From positions 182,369-206,784 of the forward strand of contig MU001693.1 in assembly GCA_010093515.1 (NCBI GenBank): a DNA stretch of 24,416 nt, given 5' to 3'. Position 1 is the stretch's first letter; each line of letters opens with the position of its first letter. This stretch comes from Lineolata rhizophorae (lineage: Eukaryota > Ascomycota > Dothideomycetes > Lineolatales > Lineolataceae). Below the pieces are notes generated by a model. The model worked only from the letters and a program-made list of their open reading frames with translations. It made no database searches and was not told the origin of the DNA. Shown here piece after piece: positions 1-9,872 of this stretch. The position numbers and the translations under genes are program-made.

Positions 1-118
1 GACGCTTAAAACACTCGAATCCGATGAGAATTGGCCAAGATATTGGCATTTTGCTGATGGAGATGTTGCTGGGTGGGCCACTAGGTGGTGTGGGCCACTA
101 GGTGGTGGATTACGTTAC
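1..118 (+). mobile_element. 3' end of a Tc1/mariner-pogo-type DNA transposon (left copy, partial)
   Basis: The first nine bases (GAC GCT TAA) are the last two codons and stop of the transposase-like ORF seen more fully at the right end of the window on the other strand. About 106 bases of 3' non-coding DNA follow, including two 17-bp tandem repeats at 74-90 and 91-107. All 118 bases equal the reverse complement of 24113-24230. The match stops just after a TA dinucleotide (116-117), which suits the TA target site of Tc1/mariner and pogo/Fot1 elements, so the element end is probably base 115. The rest of the element lies outside the window. Family assignment rests on the TA junction and on the zinc knuckle in the other copy; no DDE catalytic residue is visible. 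Confidence 0.75.
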
Positions 119-891
119 TCAATTCAAATAAACGCTGTGCGACCAACTTCCCTTAGGCACCACATTTTGAGCTGGTTAGCCGAGGCTTTTTACTTCATGG
201 TGGCTGGGATGGAATGGATGAAAACTACTGCATGTAAGGGCATCAGATGCTAGATGCGCCGTAGTGTCGGACCGTCATTCTGCTTTTGCGATACTGCTTG
301 AGGCTACTTAGTAGGTAGCACCGATAACTACGGCGAGCCCACTTCGGTGGGGTCGGACGGTCCGATTCTTATCTTAGCTATTCACGATGAGATCTGACTT
401 AGGTTTGGCAAACGCGGGAGGAAGGCCCGACCTTGTAGTCGGGCTCAAGGTTTGAGTTATCACTTAAGGTTATTATTCAAGGGTCGTTTTGGTGGCATGC
501 AGGTTCCTGTATTCGGGTACACCTGCTGTGGTTCGTCTAGCTCTTCTCGCTCTGAAGCGGGTTGTCCGTTTCGCGATCGTCGGCAGGACCAACCGCTTTT
601 GGCAAGTACGAGTGCGGGTGGCACAGATAAGCAACCTAAGAAAAACGGCCTCGGAGCATGGCATGTAGCGATGACGCTCGACGCGATCTACACTTGATAC
701 TACGTTGTCTCCGAAAAAATGGGTCGTGTACCGGGAATAGAGATTAGGCAATGGGGCGTGCGATCGTCGGTATATGTAGTCCTGGAGCTCGTGCACATTT
801 CCTAGTCAATTCTTTCCAGTGTCATTTTGTCGATATATGCGGACCTCGTTACGTTTTATAGGAGCGCTGTGGTTTACTATCCTTAGGGACA
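119..891. other. Intergenic region upstream of the permease; no gene seen
   Basis: The open frames here (for example 473-796 on the minus strand) resemble no protein I know and lack clear introns or conserved motifs. The stretch holds a hairpin at 425-444, a pair of interleaved inverted repeats at 257-276 and 327-365, and three HGATAR motifs (322-327; 369-374 reversed; 625-630). HGATAR is the binding core of AreA-type GATA factors, which control nitrogen-source permeases in filamentous fungi. Such motifs are common by chance, so regulation by AreA is only a suggestion. Confidence 0.5.
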
Positions 892-2784
892 ATGATGGAA
901 ACAACGGCCAAGGAGCGGAAAGTTTTCGCAAAGTCAACGACCGACGATGCGGTTCTCGAACAGCTGGGATACCAGCAAGGTGTGTAATTCACGTGGTAAC
1001 ACCAAAAGTTCGCGTACGTCTTTAGGCTCTATGACTAAGTGCAAGCAGAGCTTAAAAGAAACTTCGGCCTCATCGGCATGATTGGCTTTAGCTTTAGTAT
1101 TGTGACATGCTGGACTGCTCTTGGCGGTGTTCTCATCGTGGGAATCGAAAGTGGGGGCCCACCTGTGATTGTCTGGGGTTGGCTAGCCGTTTGTATAGTG
1201 ACATTTTCCGTCGCGCACTCCATGGCTGAGATGTGTAGTGCGTATCCGGTCGCGGGAGGACAGTATTCATGGGCCTATATTTTGGCGCCGCCAGGCATCG
1301 CGCGAGGACTTTCGTATATCTGTGGCTGGTTTATGTTGATTGGTGAGTGTGCACAATGAATATTTTTTCAATAAACGAAGAGGATAGCGTTTGAAAAGCC
1401 TAGAGCTGACTAGCCATCGCGACCAAGGAATTCTCTGTATGGGTGCCACCAACAACTTCGTCGCCGCCAATTTTATCCTAGGCATGGCCAATCTCACCTA
1501 TCCCGAGTACACGATAGAGCGCTGGCACACTGTTCTCGTCGCTTATCTTGTCATCGCAATGGCTGTTAGCACGAATCTCTTCTTACCGCACCTTCTCGAC
1601 AAGATCTCGCGTACCATTCTAGTTTGGAATATCACTTCCTTCGTCGTTGTCGTAATTACTCTGCTGGCTTGTCAAAACAATAAGAACTCGGCTAGCTTTG
1701 TCTTCAGCGAGTTCCAAAACGCGACAGGGTTCAATGCGGCATATGCGGCTATCCTAGGGCTCCTTCAGGCAGCGTTTGGCATGTGCTGCTACGATGCACC
1801 ATCTCACATGACGGAGGAGATTCTGAACGCAAGAAAACAGGCCCCAAGGGCAATTATCATGTCTGTGTGGATTGGGACTGTGACAGGGTTCGTTTTCCTG
1901 ATCACCGTTTGTTTCTGTATTGGCGATATCGCAGAAACGGCAAATTCCAGTACTGGAGTCCCTCTTGTTCAAATCTTCTACGACGCTACGGGTTCTGTCG
2001 CAGGAGCATGCGTTTTGACAACTCTCATTGCTGTTATTGCACTTGTATGCGCCAATTCGCTTATGACGGAGGTAAGTAATGTTAAAGTTACCTAGGCCGT
2101 AGAAGCGCGGGGCTAACAAGTCCTAGGGAAGCCGAGCTGCATACGCATTTGCTCGTGACCACGGCCTTCCATTTTCCAAGTTGTTCAGTAAAGTCGAAAA
2201 GAAGAGCCATGTTCCAGTATATGCGGTGCTCCTTACTGGGATCGTCCAACTAGCATTCAATTCCATTTACTTTGGGACGACAACGGGGTTTTTGACGGTC
2301 GTTTCAATTGCCACTGAAGGATTCTGTAAGTCCCAGACAATTAGCTAAATAAGAACTGGGCCTGACGCATCTAAATTAAACAGATCTTTCTTATGCTATG
2401 CCCCTTCTTGCTCGTATCCTTGGGCATTTTTCCGGCACGCATCATTCACTCGAGGGACCCTATTCACTTGGTCACTACGGCTTGCCGCTCAACATTGTCG
2501 GCTTCCTATTTTTGACCTTCAACGCCATTACCTTCAACTTTCCCACAATTAGTCCCGTGGATTCCGAGAATATGAATTATACCTCTGCGGCAGTCGGCGT
2601 TGTTATGCTTATTGCATTGATAACATGGCTCACCACTGGCAAATCTAGATTTACCGGGCCTGATGCGGGGGCGTTCTCAGAAGCTGTGAGGACGGGCTCA
2701 GTTCCAGGGTGTGCAATGGCAAAAACTGGAAGGGAAAGGGAAAAGGAGTCGGAAAGAAAGGAGTCGGAAAGCGCACAAAGTTAG
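892..2784 (+). CDS. Amino-acid permease, GABA-permease-like (APC superfamily), five exons
   Basis: Exons 892-979, 1049-1342, 1428-2071, 2127-2325 and 2384-2784 give 541 aa. The four introns are 69, 85, 55 and 58 nt, with good donors such as GTGAGT and GTAAGT and branch sites such as GGCTAAC. The protein opens with a short cytosolic tail ending DDAVLEQLGYQQELKRNFG, the usual entry to the first membrane helix of fungal GABA/choline-type permeases. It then runs through about 12 hydrophobic segments. Family blocks seen include CGWFMLIG, GATNNFVAANF, DAPSHMTEEI, SRAAYAFARDHGLPFS and ATEGFYLSYAMPLLAR. Such proteins import amino acids or GABA at the plasma membrane by proton symport; the substrate cannot be read from sequence. 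The start could be Met1 (892) or Met2 (895). The C terminus is odd: after TGKSRFTGPD it carries a charged low-complexity tail encoded partly by a 15-nt tandem duplication. Confidence 0.93.
2742..2771 (+). repeat. 15-bp tandem duplication in the permease 3' coding end
   Basis: AAAGGAGTCGGAAAG occurs at 2742-2756 and again directly at 2757-2771. It encodes the repeated KESE tail just before the permease stop at 2782-2784. Confidence 0.9.
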
Positions 2785-4020
2785 ATCTTCGTGATTGCAA
2801 GTCCATACGGAGTACTCTTGAAATCCAGTGAAGGAGGAAGAACTAGCGCGAAATTTGTCCCACTAGAGTATGTTGGTGGAATACTAAGAAATTTATATTT
2901 AGTCTATGTAATAGGTGTAGTCATACATAGAGTTCGGTATTTGGGTCCTAGGCGATCGAAACGAACTTAACGCCGAACTAGTTCGATTCTAGACAAAGTC
3001 CTAGCGTAGTCTGTAACAGCATGCTTCACGCGACTGCGAGAGAATGTAGACCTAAGTTAAAAAAGAGGGTCCCAAGCAAACCCCGGTATCCGGCTTCATC
3101 GAGTGTTTCGCAAACGGAAGCCTAGAAAGAATCGCGGGAGTTACGTAAATTCGGCAGGGGTGGACGCACAGCCACTGCAGATATTGGATAGGGGTATGGG
3201 GAAAGTGCAACTACGGAATAAACGTTGAAGAAAAGATAAATGCGGGAACACAGGATTCTACATTTGCCGCCCGAGGTAGATGGCAAAGAAGATTAAAATG
3301 GGATAGATCTTGCAAGGCCCAACATTTGGATGACCAGCTGAGTAATGCTTGCTGTTGAAGCAAGCGATATCCCGCAGTCGATCGCTCGGAGCGCAAGTGT
3401 GGTGTAGCAGTGTCGACGAGCCTGAAAACCGATCGTAGTACGGGTTGCCTAGGAATAGGTTTGGAAGTTACTCGACGAATGGGTTCGTTCCACCACGACT
3501 CATTGGAGAACTGGAATCGCCGGTTGATATGTGGTCCGGAGGGCTTTGAGCTTGTGTACGTCGACCGACGCGCGACGCGTCTAGGAAGTTTCGGTGTTCC
3601 TGCGTCTCGGGCGGGAGATTTTCCGGGGTCCGTGCGGGAAACGCGCATCGACGCCCGCCCCTCGCTCAGCCAAATTTCGGGCAGAGCAACCGCCTGCTTT
3701 CCAGACAGTCCAAGGGCTTTATTTTCGCCTGCCGCCTGCTGTGTGTTTTTCTGATGTTCCTGCCGCGCCTGACGACTTCCCAATTTGGTAAAGCTTCGTA
3801 GCCCGTAGTCGCAGTCCCGGATCACAGCGCCAGGAGCCCTATTTAAAATCTTCTACCCGCCCTCCTCTCTTCTTTCTCTTTTTCTCTTTCTTTCTCCACA
3901 AAACAAAGTTCTGCTACTCTGTGACGTGCAACACGCATATCATCAACTGCTCACCCACTTCCATCAAGACCTTCATCAAGACTCCCCCCCCTTTTTTTTT
4001 AATCAAAACCATAAAGCAAA
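2785..4020. other. Intergenic region: permease 3' end and histone H4 promoter
   Basis: No convincing gene is present; the 204-codon minus-strand frame at 3211-3825 has no recognisable domain and lies over promoter-like sequence. A 12-bp perfect palindrome, CGAACTAGTTCG, lies at 2974-2985. The right half is the H4 promoter, listed separately. Confidence 0.6.
3575..4020 (+). promoter_or_regulatory. Histone H4 promoter and 5' leader
   Basis: Elements visible upstream of the H4 start are an ACGCGT (MCB-type) core at 3575-3580, a CCAAT at 3780-3784, a TATA-like TATTTAAA at 3840-3847 and a strong pyrimidine tract at about 3851-3898. A run of C then T follows at about 3984-4000. CT-rich tracts just before the transcription start are usual in filamentous-fungus genes, and ACGCGT is the core bound by MBF at S-phase genes in yeasts. 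Function of each element is inferred from position and motif only. Confidence 0.5.
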
Positions 4021-4657
<637 letters not shown>

Positions 4658-5155
4658 TATACTTCCTTTCGGTCTTCCTCATGTTGCTGCATACCCGTCC
4701 CACTTTGTCAAGGGTAGTCTTGCTCTAAGTCGGGTGTGACCACATGGATGGTTTCCTGGTTTAATGGTCGGACGGCTACTTTCTTTTCGGGGTTTCGGAT
4801 GTCCCCTACTGCGGACGAGGCGTTATGGCTACACTTGCTGGCGGTGATCAGGGAGAACATTAGTATTCTGTTTTGGTTGTCTGGCATTTATTTTAGTTGG
4901 TAGAATAGTTCTGAAAGAACTGCTATCAACCAAGAAAGTAATTGCCTCTCACAATTGCAATGTGATCTGTGATGCCTTTGATATTTTCGTGCCTGCCTTT
5001 GCTATCCTACGACAAGTATATAACGTATATTATTATTGTTGGCGATACGAGTTTAATGAAACGTTTTCTAATCGTCTTAGGTCAGGATCCATTTATGTAG
5101 AGTGTCCATTCATGCGAATTGTGCCTTTAGTAACTGTGCCTAGTCCAACTGAATC
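4658..5155. other. Convergent intergenic region between H4 and the hydrolase
   Basis: This is the shared 3' region of two convergent genes, with no credible ORF. An imperfect hairpin can be drawn around 4897-4932 (TTGGTAGAATAGTTC against GAACTGCTATCAACCAA). Fungal histone mRNAs are polyadenylated, so this should not be read as the animal-type histone stem-loop. Confidence 0.5.
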
Positions 5156-5985
5156 CTAGTTGCAGTTCCCTGTTTCATGTTCGTACTGCTCCCAACTCTT
5201 CACGACTTCAACCACATCCTTCCATTCCGCGACCGCCCCGAATATGCCCCCTTCCCCGGCCACACTCTTCAACACTGCCTCATGCAACCCCTTCTCTGCT
5301 GCAGCACACGCATCTCCAACTAGCAAGCAATCATACCCGTGATCATTCGCGTCTGTCATTGTCGACTTGACGCAGACATCCGTCGTGACGCCCGCGATGA
5401 CCAAACACTTTACACCTCTCACCCTAAGCATCAGATCTAGGTCCGTATGCGCGAAGGCGCTGCGTAGCGGCTTATCCACGACAGGCTCCGAACCGTCCTC
5501 GGCGGGCGCTAGCTCCGCGATGTGCGCGTGGCCCCGCTCGCCGCGTACGAGCAGGCGGCCGAGCGGGCCATGCGTGCCGATGGGTAGGCTGCCCGGGATG
5601 ACGCCGCTACGGTAGCGCTCGCGTCGTGGGAGCGTCGAGAGGTCTGGCCGGTGGCCTTCGCGCGTGTGGTAGATGGGGAAGTTGGCAGTGCGGAAGGCCT
5701 GGAGGAGGGCCTGGAGGGCCGGGATGATGGCACGCGTGGAGCTTATGTCGTAGCCTTGGCTAGAAAGATAGCCACCGGGCTCGCAGACTGTTGAAGAGGT
5801 CCGACTGGCGTGAGCTTCAGTTTGTGGCTTAGGAAGGGCTAGTTTAAGGGGTTGGGTGTATCGAAGGGCGGACAGTCCCGTTGCATGTCTATTATTATAA
5901 AGGCAGTCGTGGATGGCGAGAAGCAGGCATCATGCGGCCACGCGTAGGGTTCGGCGGTTCGAATCTGGATCTTTTTCGAGGCCAT
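5156..5985 (-). CDS. Isochorismatase-family cysteine hydrolase, two exons
   Basis: On the minus strand, exon 1 is 5985-5874 and exon 2 is 5787-5156 (stop TAG), giving 247 aa, typical for the family. It starts MASKKIQIRTAEPYAWPHD, the usual N terminus of fungal members. The catalytic triad is visible: Asp33 in IIIDMQRDF, Lys143 in VVDKP and Cys176 in GVTTDVCV, with the loop CEPGGYLSSQGYD and the block YHTREGHRPDLS. Family members hydrolyse amide, ureide or isochorismate bonds; relatives of this subtype resemble ureidoacrylate/RutB-like amidohydrolases, but the substrate is unknown. The 86-nt intron has an unusual donor, GTCCGC. It is supported because it joins D37-F38-C39 in frame and the sum is 744 nt. 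The gene is convergent with H4 and divergent from CBR1. Confidence 0.88.
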
Positions 5986-6819
5986 GGGGATAGTAGGCTT
6001 GTGGACAAAGAACGAGGCTCGTCTTGAGAAGATGCCACACGTTCAAGCTTGGTACGTGACGATGAGCAGTGAGGTGGCATCAATACCGCCAACGTAAAAC
6101 AAAGCGAAGCATTTCAGATGTACTCGACTAGATTTAAATCCAAAATGGCGACCTGATTGAAGAGAACGTCCCAATTAAGGCATCATGATCTTCTCCAAAA
6201 GGCCGAGACCGGCTCGAAGCGGCGCCGTTCCGCATGCAAGTGCAGCAACGATTATCTTATCTCCTCCGATCGCGGATCGATTTGCCCAAAATGGCTTACA
6301 TCAACGGGGATTTTTACTAGTTTCTACAGCACCGCAAAATGTTTCACCACGGCCGCGCAAAATGCCGAAGATGGAAAATAAGATCAAGAGCAAAGGAACA
6401 TCCACAAGAGGGGTAGCAGAGGCTCGACCAAGTGGACGTGAATTGCATATATGTACTCTGTCGGAGCTCCCATGGCGTGCAATGCCTAAAAGTGGTGCCC
6501 TTCGCCCCCACACGGTCTCTAATCGTGCTGTCGTACGAACAAAGCGCACCCTCGGCAAACTTTAGTACCGATCACCCAGGTCCTAACTCTCCCGAACGCG
6601 GCCTGCCTCTTGTGAGAATTGCTGCGGTCCCTTTCGCACTATCTTTGCTTGCTTCAGCCATTAAACCAGGCCGTGCAAGCGTTGCGTGCGAAGAGAGTTA
6701 GTTCCAAATTCTCCTTTTCTTGGGGTGCTGGCTCTCCTGAATTCACACATTTCCCTCACCAGAAGGTGTTTGTAACCCTCTTTTTTGAGCGCGTCCGATC
6801 TCGGCTTCTCTTGTGCACG
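5986..6819. other. Divergent promoter region between hydrolase and CBR1
   Basis: This is the 834-bp shared upstream region of two divergent genes. A 126-codon frame at 6185-6565 has no recognisable domain, and overlapping frames of similar length exist on the other strand, so I do not call a gene. No clear TATA box is seen for either side. Confidence 0.5.
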
Positions 6820-7951
6820 ATGGCGGCCTCGCCTTTTGCGCCGCAGTATGTGCATGGTGTGTATATACCTGCGGCGCTTCTCATAGTGGGTACTGCCATT
6901 GTCAAGAAGGAATGGCTTCCATTTGCAGTGGCGTTGGCGGCGGTATTGGGAGGGTGGAAGGTGTACGCCTCAGGTACGTATTCTGCGTCTCAATCCCGCC
7001 TAGTCATAGCAAAGATCCGGACTGACTAGATGCGAATTAATAGGCACTCGAAAAGTCCTCAAGCCGGATCAGTACCAGGAGTTTGAGCTCAAGGAGAAGA
7101 CTATCCTCTCACATAACACTGCAATGTAAGATACGCACAGCCGCAGACCTTGGGCATAGCTAATAGCTTTACGCTGCTCTTTACAGCTACCGCTTTGGTC
7201 TTCGTAAACCGACAGACGTCCTAGGTCTCCCGACCGGTCAGCACATCTCTCTCGCACATACCTTCCCTGGCCAACCCAAGGAAACGATGCGCTCGTACAC
7301 GCCCATCTCGTCGGACGAAACCCCCGGCTATTTCGACTTGCTCATCAAGTCATACCCGCAGGGCAATATCAGCAAGCACGTAGCGTCGCTCATGATCGGA
7401 CAATCGGTACGGGTACGTGGTCCCAAGGGTGCCATGGTCTACACGCCCAACATGGTGCGCCACTTGGGTATGATCGCAGGTGGCACGGGTATCACTCCTA
7501 TGCTGCAGATAATCCGGGCGATTGTACGCGGCAGGCCAAGGAACGGCGGTAATGATACTACAAAAGTGGACCTGTTGTTTGCGAACGTGAGCCCGGAGGA
7601 TATACTGCTCAAAGAGGATCTGGATGCGTTAGCCAAGGAGGACGATGGTTTTAACGTGCACTACGTGCTTAATAACCCGCCTGAAAAGTGGGACGGGTAT
7701 ACCGGGTTTGTGTCCGCAGATATGATCAAGGTAGGTCTGACCACGAATCTGCGGCGATGCTGCGCATTATGACTGCTATTTGCTAACGGTGCATTGTGAA
7801 GGAAAAACTGCCAGCACCGGCGCACGACATCAAGATCGTCATTTGTGGTCCGCCGCCAATGGTCAGCGCCATGAAGAAGCACACGGAAGGCCTGGGGTAC
7901 AAAAAGGCGCGGCCAGTGAGCAAGCTTGAAGACCAGGTCTTCTGCTTCTGA
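6820..7951 (+). CDS. cbr1: NADH-cytochrome b5 reductase 1 (microsomal CBR1), four exons
   Basis: Exons 6820-6973, 7044-7125, 7187-7730 and 7802-7951 give 309 aa; introns are 70, 61 and 71 nt. The enzyme passes electrons from NADH through FAD to cytochrome b5, for fatty-acid desaturation, sterol synthesis and, in yeast, diphthamide formation. The N terminus ([20 protein letters not shown]) begins a hydrophobic stretch of roughly 35 residues that anchors CBR1 proteins in the ER or outer mitochondrial membrane. FAD-binding RSYTPIS, the block [22 protein letters not shown]-binding GGTGITPM and CGPPPM, and the family C terminus KLEDQVFCF are all present. It matches fungal CBR1 over its whole length and seems complete. 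The membrane anchor and lack of a mitochondrial presequence favour CBR1 over MCR1. Confidence 0.96.
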
Positions 7952-9872
7952 GCAGAACTCCCACGGAGATTGTGATTGCTTTTTGGGTGGCGTGTGAAAC
8001 TGATCTAGAACGACTCTAAGCCATGTGGATGGCAATGGCTACTACCTTTACATAAGATATTGATCGGCACTTTGTGATGCTCAGGTCTTTCTTTACCTAA
8101 AAATTAGAGGTTTAATACTGAATACCGTTAACTGCATCGCGTTTTCGATTTGAGAGGTTACCAAACACCGCCGAATGTAGACGCTAGCTCCAGCAACCGA
8201 CCCTGAATACCGAAGGATGAGTTAATCCTTGATGTAATGTGAGTGCTAGCTTTTACAGTTGTGGCGATTGCTCAGCGTTCACTGATATACTCTATCTACC
8301 ACCGGAGAACACTTCTAGTTTTGTACATGGACCACTTCGAAATGCCAAGCCCCGATATCAGCGGCATGACGTGCAGCATTTCGAATGTCCCGCGGCGTAT
8401 TGATTCTCTGAAATCTAGGTCTGCGAGCTTAGTTATTCCATGCCTAGTAGGCTCGTGGTTGGCGACCTGTGACCCACAAAATCAAAAATGGACCGTGCGA
8501 TCAGTTGAACAATTTGATTTGGAGCGCATCCTAACTGTTGTTAGTAAGCATAGTACAAAAGCGAAGAACTCTACTTGCTTTGGTTCTCGTAAATACTGTT
8601 GAGGTGGTAAGAGCAATATGAAAGTGATGTGCGCAAGTTTGAGCGCGACGTGGAGCATGCGGCGTCCAAATCTCCAATAAATAGCAACGGAAATAGCTAG
8701 CTTGGTTAGGTTAGAGGACGATGCATCTCTGCTGGAATAACGAGTCAACCGTCGTTGCGTTCTCGAACGGGCTGGGCCTCAGGGTCGATCTTCTCGACGA
8801 CGCATGTGGGGCCTCTATAGGAAGAGCTTGCAACGCAAGCCCCCACAACCTACTCTGTGTATAGGTGCAGTATCCGTCTGATGAGGAATATCTTCCTAAG
8901 CAGAGAGGACAGAATACCTTGCTGAGGTTCACATCCGGCCAGATCGGATATACCAACCAGCTATAGGCATCCTCGGCCGTGCTCCCATAGCCGTAGGATA
9001 GTCGAGGAGCCGGTCCGTCGAGCGCCCGTCACGGAAGTCGTCGGAAACAAGAGCCCGAGAGAGTATGTCCTCCGCAACTATGTACGTCCTTGGGTGGGCC
9101 GGCACTCTGACGCGGCAGCTAGCGGGCGGATACGGGCGCGTCCTGAGCTGGCAGCAGTCCGTGACTGGACGGACAGGATGTTTGATTCCGACAGGCAATT
9201 CTGAGGCGTCCCAGAGGTCAGCCGCGCGGACTGCAGTGAGCGCCCAGGTTCGGTGGGACTTGCAATGAGCGGGGCGGCGCGAGGCCCAAGGACCCATGGC
9301 CGCAAAAGTGGAGAAGGCCCTCCCGCAGGCGCGTCGGACGTGGGCATTGGGATTGGGAAAGAGGGGGGCAAGTCTTTCGGTGCTGCACGGCCGTGAGGGG
9401 GCAAAGCATCCAAGAGGGCGGGACGGTGTAGAGCATCTGGGGAACCCTTGGGACCGGGCAGATTGGGTAATGCGCCGCGCTGATTGGCCGACGGAGCTCG
9501 TCCAGACCACGCGGATCGAATAAGCACGAGCCCTTCCCCGCGCGTTACATCATTGTCGCCCCTGCGGTCTTGCCCGAAGTCGACCCCACCCGCCAGGGAA
9601 AGCTTCGCGGCAGCCCGGCGCGAGCCAATTGGCGGCGCCATTTTCCCCAATCATCAGCGATCACCCGGACCATCCAGTCCGAGCTTGCCCTCGCTGTTCT
9701 CTACTCGAACGAGGATCCTTCAAGTGGACGGTGCTGCCTCTCCTTTTAAAGCACATTGCTCCCCCCACCTGCCAAGCGCCAGGAAGAGAAGCGTCTTTCT
9801 TTCTTAGCCGACCCTTGAGAGTCCCATTTGTCCAGCGGGCCTGAAGACAACAACCTACAGCTTGCCTTCAAG
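7952..9872. other. Intergenic region: CBR1 3' end to catalase promoter
   Basis: These 1.9 kb contain no ORF I recognise. Frames at 8243-8602 (+), 8929-9510 (-) and 9078-9650 (-) lack domains, overlap each other in different frames and sit in GC-rich sequence where open frames arise by chance. The part from about 9480 onward carries promoter motifs for the catalase gene. Confidence 0.5.
9483..9872 (+). promoter_or_regulatory. Catalase promoter: CCAAT boxes and TATA-like motif
   Basis: CCAAT pentamers occur at 9625-9629 (inside the palindrome CCAATTGG, so on both strands) and at 9647-9651, with a reversed copy (ATTGG) at 9483-9487. TTTTAAA at 9744-9750 lies about 120 bp before the start codon and could be the TATA element. 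CCAAT is the target of the fungal HAP/CBC complex, which with HapX couples haem-enzyme genes to iron and redox state. Control of this gene by it is inference. Confidence 0.45.

Noticed and set aside
3211-3825. 204-codon open frame on the minus strand upstream of H4
   Set aside because: No domain or family resemblance, basic/serine-rich composition, overlaps another frame on the opposite strand and the H4 promoter.
5947-5965. GGTTCGAATC resembling a tRNA B box
   Set aside because: Flanks cannot form a T stem or acceptor stem, and the bases are the first exon of the hydrolase gene.
8929-9650. Two overlapping minus-strand frames of about 190 codons upstream of catalase
   Set aside because: GC-rich sequence with open frames in several registers, no recognisable motif; better explained as promoter DNA.
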